Shown: positions 1 through 5,505 of the stretch, one piece after another
Position numbering within the stretch: position 1 is the first letter of the stretch
Layout: each line of letters opens with the position of its first letter
From: an uncultured Verrucomicrobiota bacterium
GTDB taxonomy: Bacteria; Verrucomicrobiota; Kiritimatiellia; RFP12; UBA1067
Assembly (NCBI GenBank): GCA_946615875.1
Contig: CAMOIK010000092.1
Span: forward strand, 1-8,174
Reading direction: 5' to 3'
DNA: 8,174 nt
Notes under the pieces: model-generated
Databases searched by the model: none
What the model was told of the DNA's origin: nothing
What the model saw: only the letters and a program-made list of their open reading frames with translations
Program-made: the position numbers and the translations under genes

Positions 1-42
1 TATATAGACCTGGGCGGAGTCTATATATGGACTTGGAGGAGG
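1..42. repeat. AT-rich inverted and imperfect direct repeat at window edge
   Basis: Bases 1-9 (TATATAGAC) and 19-27 (GTCTATATA) are perfect 9-base inverted arms with a 9-base spacer. Bases 18-33 form a second, overlapping near-palindrome (AGTC, eight AT-rich bases, GACT). The stretches 1-19 and 22-42 also read as an imperfect direct repeat, each TATATA followed by GAC-TGG-GGAG-like sequence. This is the 61-base region downstream of the GH20 gene. It could be a regulator site for a gene beyond the left edge or part of a transcription end, but no T-tract is visible and the element may continue outside the window. Confidence 0.45.
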
Positions 43-61
43 GGCGGGGAAGGCGCGGCGC

Positions 62-1864
62 TCACATTTCAGAGCTGGAAAAGACCAGCCCCGGGACTTC
101 GCGCGGGTGGTCGCTGGTGCCGAGGATCGGCGTGAACGAGCCGATCCATTTCCAGCCGCCGCGCTTGGGGAGCGTCATTTTCACGTGATTGACGCCCTTC
201 TTGAGGTGGATGGGCGCCGGTTCGCGATACCAGTAGTCCTCATCGACGAGCGGGATCTCCTTCGGATTTCCGGCGGTGGCCGGATGCGTCCACTTCGGCG
301 GCGGTATGGGCTTGCCGTTCAGCTCGATCGTCGCGCCGTGCTTGTTCCACTGCCCGAGAGCCGGGGTCGGCGCGTCGCGGCTGCGCCCGTCGGAGCGCGA
401 GAAGCCCGTCATGCCGATCCAGGCGCCGCAGTCGATGTCGCGTTCGCTGGAGATCCACGTCTCCAAGACGACCTTGCCGTCGCCGCCGGGGGCGTACGCG
501 CCTTTCGGAAACCAGAAATGGCGAGGATACACGGTGGCCTGCGGGATGTCGACGGCGAGGAGCTTGCCGTCGGCGTCGGTCATGCGCCACCGCATATGCG
601 TCTGCGCGACGTAAGGGAACGGGTGGCGGAAACCGGCGAGCACCTTGTCGCGCTGCGCCACGAGGCGGCGTTCGAGGTCAGCGGCCAGTGCGAAACGCGG
701 GTCGTCCGGCGGCGGGAGGCGCGCGTAGAGCGAGGGTTCGTCGCGCTCGCGCCCGCGCCAGAAGCTGTCGGAAAGGAGCGCGATGGCGGGATACACGGCG
801 TTCATCCGCACGACGTCCTCCGTGTCGGCGATGCGGTCGTCGTGCCAGACGCCGATGATCGCGCCGAGCTTCTCGTCCTTGCCTCCCCAGCGGCAAGGCT
901 GCTGGTAGGCCGCGACGGAGAGGAGTTCTTCGGGATCGACGTGGTTTATGTAGAAGCTGTTCTGCGAGTCTATGTATGGCGTGGCGTCGCCGCGCGGGTC
1001 GTTCGCGCCCATCCACAGGTGCTTGACGGCCTGGCCCGGCAGGCGCAGACCCGGCGACCAGCCCATGAGGGTGCGGCCGTTGGCGACCACTCTCGCCGCC
1101 CAATGGTCCAGGTGGCCCTGCGGAACGCGCTCGCCGCGCTCGCGCGCCTCGTCCGTCCCCAGATGGACGATGGGCATCTCTTCCGGCGGCGCGAGCGAGC
1201 AAAGCTCGTCGATGAGCTCGCCGAGGATGCGCTTCGCCCTGTCGTCCGCGAGGTCGGCAATGCCCGTAGCCTTGCGGAAGGCGAGCGTGTGGCCCGGCAT
1301 GTCGAGCTCCGGTATCACGGTCACGCCGCGCTCCCTGGCGAACGCCAGCACCTCCTTGAACTCCCGCTGCGTGTAGAACTTGCCGGGCTGCCGCGAGAAC
1401 GCCGCCGCCTTCTGCAGTTCCGGGTGGCGCTTCGACTCCAGACGCCAGCCGTAGTTGTCGGTCAGATGCCAGTGGAAGACGTTGAACTTGTAGGCGGCCA
1501 GCGCGGAAATCACGTCCTTTATGGACTCCACGCTCTGGTAGTTGCGGCCGCAATCGAGCATCAGCCCGCGGTATTTGAACTCCGGCCAGTCGTTGATGAC
1601 GCAGTCCGGCACGGGTCCTTCGCCGGCGAGCCTGCGAAGCTGCGCGAACGTGGCGCGGGCGTAGCGCCGCCCTTCCGCGTCGCCGGAGACGCTGGGCCGG
1701 CCGTCGCGCACGACCAACTGGTAGCCGCCGGGCTGCACCGGCGCCTTTACAAGCCAGTCCGCCCCGCGGAGAACCGTGCGCGGTCGCGGCAAAAGTTCGT
1801 CCAGCGCATCCGCGCAAACCGTCGCCGCCAGTGCCGCAGCCGCGGCCAATATCGCAATCTTCAT
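62..1864 (-). CDS. Secreted GH20-family beta-N-acetylhexosaminidase-like glycoside hydrolase
   Basis: This 600-residue protein probably removes terminal N-acetylhexosamine from glycans outside the cytoplasm. Residues 1-18 are a signal peptide (MKIAIL, an Ala-rich core, likely cut after VCA). A short degenerate N-terminal domain runs to about residue 90, followed by the GH20 barrel: YRGLMLDCGRN near 98, HWHLTDNYGWR at 131-141, PELDMPGH at 185-192, and HLGTDE at 234-239. D238-E239 match the catalytic Asp-Glu pair of GH20. A late Trp motif, GVWHDD, lies at 338-343. Residues from about 415 to 600 form an extra, probably beta-rich region. The start at 1864 was chosen because it opens the signal peptide and has AGGGAG upstream; the frame stays open further upstream but that part overlaps the ATPase gene. 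Oddities: the usual Gly before the catalytic Asp is Thr, and the late W-x-E motif is W-H-D. The family is secure; the exact substrate is not. Confidence 0.88.
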   Translation of the reverse strand: MKIAILAAAAALAATVCADALDELLPRPRTVLRGADWLVKAPVQPGGYQLVVRDGRPSVSGDAEGRRYARATFAQLRRLAGEGPVPDCVINDWPEFKYRGLMLDCGRNYQSVESIKDVISALAAYKFNVFHWHLTDNYGWRLESKRHPELQKAAAFSRQPGKFYTQREFKEVLAFARERGVTVIPELDMPGHTLAFRKATGIADLADDRAKRILGELIDELCSLAPPEEMPIVHLGTDEARERGERVPQGHLDHWAARVVANGRTLMGWSPGLRLPGQAVKHLWMGANDPRGDATPYIDSQNSFYINHVDPEELLSVAAYQQPCRWGGKDEKLGAIIGVWHDDRIADTEDVVRMNAVYPAIALLSDSFWRGRERDEPSLYARLPPPDDPRFALAADLERRLVAQRDKVLAGFRHPFPYVAQTHMRWRMTDADGKLLAVDIPQATVYPRHFWFPKGAYAPGGDGKVVLETWISSERDIDCGAWIGMTGFSRSDGRSRDAPTPALGQWNKHGATIELNGKPIPPPKWTHPATAGNPKEIPLVDEDYWYREPAPIHLKKGVNHVKMTLPKRGGWKWIGSFTPILGTSDHPREVPGLVFSSSEM

Positions 1865-1888
1865 CGTTTGGCTCTCCCTTCGCGGCGT

Positions 1889-1897
1889 ATTATACCA
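1889..1897 (-). promoter_or_regulatory. Extended -10 promoter of the GH20 gene
   Basis: The minus strand reads TGGTATAAT, a perfect TATAAT hexamer (1894 to 1889) with the TG of an extended -10 element. No good TTGACA-like hexamer is present 16-18 bases upstream, which is common for extended -10 promoters. The hexamer lies 24 bases before the ATG, and AGGGAG at about 1874-1879 is the ribosome binding site, so the untranslated leader would be under 20 bases. The promoter sits in the 68-base gap after the ATPase gene, implying that the GH20 gene is transcribed separately from the metal operon. Confidence 0.6.
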
Positions 1898-1932
1898 TAA
1901 ATGCCGCCTCCCCGCGCGGCGAGGACGCCGCA

Positions 1933-3945
1933 TCAGACCTTGCGGTCGTAGAGCAGGGCGGCGTTGAGGACCACGATCACGGAGCCGAGGTTGTGGACCA
2001 GCGCGCCCGTGACCGGCGTGAGGAGGCCGAGGATGGAAAGCGTTATCGCGCAGGCGTTGATCGTCATCGACAGGGAGATGTTGAACTTTATCAGCCTGAC
2101 GCAGGCGTTCGAGAGCCGCTTGAGATACGGGATGCACGAGAGATCGTCGCCCATCAGCGCCACGTCGGCGGCCTCCACGGCTATGTCGCTGCCCATCGTC
2201 CCCATCGCTATGCCCACCGACGCCGTCTCGAGCGCCAGCGCGTCGTTCACGCCGTCGCCGACCATCGCCACGCACTCGCCCTGCGCCTGCAGGCGCTCGA
2301 TCTCCGCCGCCTTGCCGGAAGGCAGCAGCTCCGCGCGGACGTCGGAGATGCCGAGCCTGTCGGCGACGTGACGCGCGGTGGCGGCGTGGTCGCCGGTCAG
2401 CAGCACCGGGCGCAGACCTGCGCGCGGAAGCTCCGCGAGCATCGCCGCCGCGTTTTCCCTGACCGTATCGGAAAGCGCGACGAGTCCGACCGCCTCGCCG
2501 CCTCGCGCCACCATGACGACCGCCATGCCGTCGCGCCGCCGGACGTCAGCCGCCTCCTCCAGCTCAGGCGGCACGGCAACGGAGTTTTCCGCGAGCCACG
2601 CCGCGCTGCCGCAGAGGACGCGCCGCCCATCGACCTCCGCCACAATCCCCTTGCCGGGAACCGCCTGGAAGCCGACCGCCGACAGACCGGACGCAGGACG
2701 CAGCGCGCGCGCCTTCTCCACGATAGCCTTCGCCACGGGATGCTCGGACGCCTCTTCGGCGGCCGCCGCCAGCGCCAGCACGTCGTCCGCCGCCATGTCG
2801 CGCGCGCCGACGGCCTCCGCGACGGAAAGCCGCCCGGTGGTGAGCGTGCCGGTCTTGTCGAAACACGCCGCCTTCACCGCCCCCATCCGCTCCAGCGCTT
2901 CGCCGGACTTGACGATCACGCCGCGCTTCGTCGCCTGCCCTATGGCCGCCATCACCGACGTCGGCGTGGCCAGCGCCAGGGAGCACGGGCAGAAGACGAC
3001 GAGGATGGTGACGCCGCGCAGCATCGCGGCGTGGATGTCGCCGAGCGCCGCCCACGCGCCGAAGAAGGCCAGCGCCGCGATCGCGAGCGAGCACGGCACG
3101 AGTATCGCCGCCCACTTGTCCGCGATGCGCTGCATGGGGGCCTTGCGGCCTTCCGCCTCCTTGACGAGGCGTATGAGCTTCTGAAGCGACGAATCCGCGC
3201 CGGCCTTGGTGGCGCGCATGGTGATCGCGCCGAAGCGGTTGATGGTGCCGGAATAGACCTCGTCGCCGGGCGCCTTGTCCACCGGCAGGGATTCTCCGGT
3301 CATCGCGCTCTGGTCGACCGTGGTCGCGCCGTCCGTCACCACGCCATCGACGGGGATCGTCTCGCCGGGCTGGACGAGCACGCCGTCGCCGACCTCGATC
3401 TTGTCCACCGGCACGTCGCGGAACCTCTCGCCGCGCGCCAGGCACTTCGGGCACGTCACCACGTATCGCGCCGTGGCCGGCACGAGCGACACCAGCTTGG
3501 TCAGCCCTTTCTTCGCCCGCCGCACCGTCCAGGCCTCGAGCTTCTCGCCGAGCGCCATTATGAACGCCACCTCGCCCGCCGCGAACAGCTGCCCGATGCA
3601 CACGCAGGCCACCATGGCCGTGGAAATCAACAGCGACGCGCGTATTCTCTTCTCGACCAGGAGCGCCGTCGCGGCCTCCTTGAGGAGCGGCAGACCGCAG
3701 AGCGCGAGCGTCGCCCACGCCGGATCGCGCCACGCCGGCGCATCGCCGCCGCCGCAATGCGCCTCGCATCCGTGCCCGGACAGCGCGAAACTCGCCGCCA
3801 GCGCAATCCCCGCCACGGCGATTGCCGGCCACGACTCCAGCGCCTCCTGCACCCTCAGCAGCAGTCCGAGCGCCTTCGCTCCGGCACCGCCCTTCGCCAT
3901 CGCCGCAGCGACGGCTTCCTTGTCTGCTCCGCAGCAGCTTCCCAT
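1933..3945 (-). CDS. P1B-type heavy-metal-translocating P-type ATPase (metal efflux pump)
   Basis: This 670-residue inner-membrane pump should export a soft metal ion using ATP. The actuator TGE is at 216-218, the membrane metal-site CPC at 319-321 (within CPCSLALATP), the phosphorylation site DKTGT at 363-367, the nucleotide-domain HP at 402-403 and the hinge GDGVND at 563-568. There is no N-terminal HMA domain, only a Cys-Cys pair at 4-5. Further Cys/His pairs occur in the first loop (H58, C60, H63, C64) and in the actuator (CPKC, 165-168). The last two membrane segments carry N622 and H651-N652 instead of the YN and MxxSS motifs of Cu(I) pumps or the Lys/Asp pair of ZntA-type Zn pumps, so metal choice is unclear. 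The start at 3945 has AAGGA five bases upstream and avoids the operator at 4002-4021; an upstream in-frame start at 4023 would place coding sequence across that operator. CsoR-type control from the gene just upstream favours copper. Confidence 0.93.
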   Translation of the reverse strand: MGSCCGADKEAVAAAMAKGGAGAKALGLLLRVQEALESWPAIAVAGIALAASFALSGHGCEAHCGGGDAPAWRDPAWATLALCGLPLLKEAATALLVEKRIRASLLISTAMVACVCIGQLFAAGEVAFIMALGEKLEAWTVRRAKKGLTKLVSLVPATARYVVTCPKCLARGERFRDVPVDKIEVGDGVLVQPGETIPVDGVVTDGATTVDQSAMTGESLPVDKAPGDEVYSGTINRFGAITMRATKAGADSSLQKLIRLVKEAEGRKAPMQRIADKWAAILVPCSLAIAALAFFGAWAALGDIHAAMLRGVTILVVFCPCSLALATPTSVMAAIGQATKRGVIVKSGEALERMGAVKAACFDKTGTLTTGRLSVAEAVGARDMAADDVLALAAAAEEASEHPVAKAIVEKARALRPASGLSAVGFQAVPGKGIVAEVDGRRVLCGSAAWLAENSVAVPPELEEAADVRRRDGMAVVMVARGGEAVGLVALSDTVRENAAAMLAELPRAGLRPVLLTGDHAATARHVADRLGISDVRAELLPSGKAAEIERLQAQGECVAMVGDGVNDALALETASVGIAMGTMGSDIAVEAADVALMGDDLSCIPYLKRLSNACVRLIKFNISLSMTINACAITLSILGLLTPVTGALVHNLGSVIVVLNAALLYDRKV

Positions 3946-4001
3946 GTCGATCCTTGCCTTTCCTTCAAGTGAAACAGTCCGAAATCCTCGCCGCCCCGTC
4001 C

Positions 4002-4021
4002 GCATACCCTCCAGGGTATGC
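4002..4021. promoter_or_regulatory. Second CsoR-like operator, between repressor and pump genes
   Basis: This is a perfect palindrome with 9-base arms, GCATACCCT and AGGGTATGC, separated by two bases. It begins three bases after the csoR stop codon. On the minus strand it reads GCATACCC, four bases, GGGTATGC, closely matching the site in the csoR promoter. No convincing -10/-35 pair surrounds it, so it may control an undetected internal promoter, help repress the upstream promoter by looping, or block elongation. A terminator is less likely because the loop would be tiny and no T-tract follows. Confidence 0.65.
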
Positions 4022-4023
4022 AA

Positions 4024-4302
4024 TCACGCGAGACGAGAAAAGTGCTCGAGCGCCTCGGCGAAGTTCTCTATCACTTCGTCGGCGTTGCCGCGCTCGATGC
4101 CGTCGCGCACGCAATGGCGCAGGTGGCCCTCCAGGATCATCAGGCCGATCCTGTGCAGCGCGCCGTTGGCCGCGTTTATCTGCGTAAGGATGTCCTCGCA
4201 CGGCACATCCTCGTCTATCATCTTCTGAACGCCGTTCAGCTGCCCGACGATACGGTTCAGCCGCACGTGCAGCTGCTTGGACTCCTCGATGCACTTCCTC
4301 AT
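4024..4302 (-). CDS. csoR: CsoR-family (DUF156) metal-sensing transcriptional repressor
   Basis: This 92-residue all-helical repressor should bind operator DNA when metal-free and release it on binding Cu(I). It shows the family helix RLNRIVGQLNGVQKMI at 14-29, then C35 in DVPCEDIL, and H60 and C64 in LEGHLRHC. The Cys-His-Cys set at these spacings is that of Cu(I)-sensing CsoR (InrS, a Ni sensor, shares it plus an extra N-terminal His). RcnR has His, FrmR lacks the last ligand and CstR lacks the His. The second-shell Tyr beside the first Cys in Bacillus CsoR is Pro here. The start at 4302 has a strong AAGGAG at 4311-4316, eight bases upstream; a longer frame to 4359 would run back through the promoter and was rejected. 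The gene sits directly before the P1B ATPase and has CsoR-like operators on both sides, indicating autoregulation plus control of the pump. Confidence 0.9.
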   Translation of the reverse strand: MRKCIEESKQLHVRLNRIVGQLNGVQKMIDEDVPCEDILTQINAANGALHRIGLMILEGHLRHCVRDGIERGNADEVIENFAEALEHFSRLA

Positions 4303-4329
4303 GTCGCCTTCTCCTTGATACGGGCGCAT

Positions 4330-4359
4330 ATTATACCCTATGGGGGTATGCGCTGTCAA
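4330..4359 (-). promoter_or_regulatory. Sigma70-type promoter of csoR and the pump
   Basis: On the minus strand TTGACA (4359 to 4354) and TATAAT (4335 to 4330) are perfect consensus hexamers with an 18-base spacer. The -10 ends 27 bases before the csoR ATG. The promoter starts only 14 bases after the amidase stop codon, and no terminator is visible in between. Such a strong promoter, with an operator inside it, fits a gene pair that is held off and induced by metal. Confidence 0.8.
4333..4351. promoter_or_regulatory. CsoR-like operator within the csoR promoter
   Basis: The minus strand reads GCATACCC, five bases, GGGTAT, an inverted repeat that fills the 18-base spacer and enters the -10 hexamer. 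The plus-strand form (ATACCCTATGGGGGTATG) resembles the CsoR operator upstream of Bacillus copper genes, as I recall it. Bound repressor would cover the RNA polymerase site. The half-site is repeated at 4002-4021 with a four-base instead of five-base centre. Confidence 0.75.
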
Positions 4360-4373
4360 GGGGGCGGAAGGCG

Positions 4374-5495
4374 TTATTTCATCCAGACGCCCATGCCCTT
4401 CTCTATCTTGGCCGGGTTGATGAGGTTGCCGGGGATCACCTTGTCGCGGATGGTGTAGTACGTGCCGGGGCTGTTCCAGCGCCCGCCGGCGATGCGCGAA
4501 GCGGTCTTGAAAGGCGACACCGTGCCCTTGAGCGAATATCCCTGCTTCTTAAGTTCGGCGATGGAGGCGGGCATGCGCTGCGTCCCGCGAGGCTTGGGCT
4601 TGGCCGTCTGCGGCTTGGGCTTCGCTGCCTGCGGCTTGGGCTTCGCTGCCTGCGGCTTTGAGCCGGCCGCCTGCGGCGTCTCGCCGCCGCGCTTGAACCA
4701 TCCCAGCACTGGGTTCTCAGGGGCGGGCGGCGGCGGCGTGGAGGAGTTGGCGGCGTAGATGCCGCGCATGGTATCGACCGTCCCGTAGAGCACCTTGGCG
4801 AGGTATTCGTCGCCGTTGACGAGCCGCCGGGCGCGGACGTCGGCGTCGTAAGAGGGCCTGGAGGAGAGGTCGAGGATGCGGCGGACCGACGGCATGGCGA
4901 AAAGCATTCCGCACTGCTTGCGGCCGCGATGGCGCTTCTTGTGCCACTTGTTGGGCGCGCCGTAGGCGACGTGGGAATGGCACACCACCTTGTCGTCCGA
5001 CAGGCGGTACATCGCCTTGAGCTCCTTCACGAGATCGCGTATCGCGACAAGCTGCGCCAGGCTCATGGCCTTGTCGTGGTAGCCCACGCACTCTATGCCG
5101 ATCGAGAACTTGTCCACGTCCTCCTTGCCGTTCCACATCGAGCGGCCTGCGTGGAACGCCTCGCGGTCGCGGTCTATTATCCTGTAGATGCTGCCGTCCT
5201 CCGTCACGCAGTAGTGGCATTCGCCTCGGTCGGAAAGCTTGATGAGCGACCCCTTGGCGGCGGCCTCCGTAGTGTGGAGGACGATCAGCTCCGTGGAGCG
5301 GCGGACCGCGCGCTCCGGGTTGCGCGGGCTGCGGTAGCGGTCGGAGGCGTCTATCGCGCCGGCGCTCTGCGCGAACGCGAGCGCAAGCGCAAACGCCGCC
5401 GGCCGCGAGGCCCGGAGGGCGGAACGCGCCACCCGCCAGAGCCCGCGAACGGGCTGGCGGGCGGCTTCCCGGGTTTCGCGGCTCCGCAGTCCCAC
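4374..5495 (-). CDS. Secreted N-acetylmuramoyl-L-alanine amidase (Amidase_2/PGRP-like)
   Basis: This enzyme should cleave the bond between N-acetylmuramic acid and L-alanine in peptidoglycan, outside the cytoplasm. Counting from the GTG at 5495 (373 residues), a signal peptide core (FALALAFAQSAGA) lies near 35-47. The catalytic domain spans about 68-200: LHTTE with H74, HYCVTEDGSIYRI at 94-106, AFHAG, IGIE, CHSHV with H173, and RKQCG with K193 and C195. H74, H173 and C195 would form the zinc site, with Cys as third ligand as in T7 lysozyme; about 13 basic residues are inserted between the last two ligands. Four 7-residue Lys/Pro/Ala/Gln repeats (273-300) lead to an unrecognised C-terminal region (about 308-373). 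The start is uncertain: GTG at 5495 lies 10 bases after potD with a weak ribosome site, while GTG at 5432 gives 352 residues and a more typical signal peptide. It probably belongs to the pot transcript, though no functional link to polyamines is evident. Confidence 0.85.
   Translation of the reverse strand: MGLRSRETREAARQPVRGLWRVARSALRASRPAAFALALAFAQSAGAIDASDRYRSPRNPERAVRRSTELIVLHTTEAAAKGSLIKLSDRGECHYCVTEDGSIYRIIDRDREAFHAGRSMWNGKEDVDKFSIGIECVGYHDKAMSLAQLVAIRDLVKELKAMYRLSDDKVVCHSHVAYGAPNKWHKKRHRGRKQCGMLFAMPSVRRILDLSSRPSYDADVRARRLVNGDEYLAKVLYGTVDTMRGIYAANSSTPPPPAPENPVLGWFKRGGETPQAAGSKPQAAKPKPQAAKPKPQTAKPKPRGTQRMPASIAELKKQGYSLKGTVSPFKTASRIAGGRWNSPGTYYTIRDKVIPGNLINPAKIEKGMGVWMK
4596..4679 (-). 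repeat. Four 21-base tandem repeats encoding a Lys/Pro/Ala/Gln linker
   Basis: Four in-frame 21-base units encode TPQAAGS, KPQAAKP, KPQAAKP and KPQTAKP (amidase residues 273-300). The middle units are nearly identical at the DNA level, so the copy number may vary between strains. The peptide is basic and proline-rich, as expected for a flexible spacer or wall-contacting segment between the catalytic domain and the C-terminal region. Confidence 0.8.
5432..5461 (-). other. Strong RNA hairpin with a TTCG loop at the start of the amidase gene
   Basis: In the minus-strand transcript the arms CCCGCC-AGCCCG and CGGGCT-CT-GGCGGG pair over 12 base pairs with one two-base bulge, closing on a TTCG tetraloop. 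The hairpin ends on the first base of the in-frame GTG at 5432 and begins 45 bases after the potD stop. It is followed by GC-rich sequence, not a T-tract, so a standard intrinsic terminator is unlikely. It could protect the 3' end of the potD message, lower amidase expression, or hide the ribosome site of the shorter amidase start. Confidence 0.55.
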
Positions 5496-5505
5496 AGCTT
5501 CGCCG

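Noticed and set aside
107..1900. 597-codon open frame on the plus strand opposite the GH20 gene
   Set aside because: The translation is rich in Arg, Ala, Val and His, with no recognisable domain. It is the antisense shadow expected in GC-rich coding DNA; the minus frame carries clear GH20 motifs.
1903..1932. Possible terminator after the ATPase gene
   Set aside because: Only 5-base GCGGC/GCCGC arms are available and no T-tract follows, so it is not distinguishable from GC-rich background.
1865..2275. N-terminal extension of the GH20 frame upstream of 1864
   Set aside because: It overlaps the 3' end of the ATPase, is Arg-rich, and ends just before a good signal peptide with its own promoter and ribosome site.
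1831..3972. 713-codon open frame on the plus strand opposite the ATPase
   Set aside because: The composition is Arg/His-rich and there is no domain or ribosome site; the minus frame has every P-type ATPase motif.
4360..4373. Terminator between the amidase and the csoR promoter
   Set aside because: Only 14 bases are available with no inverted repeat, so read-through from the pot-amidase transcript is possible.
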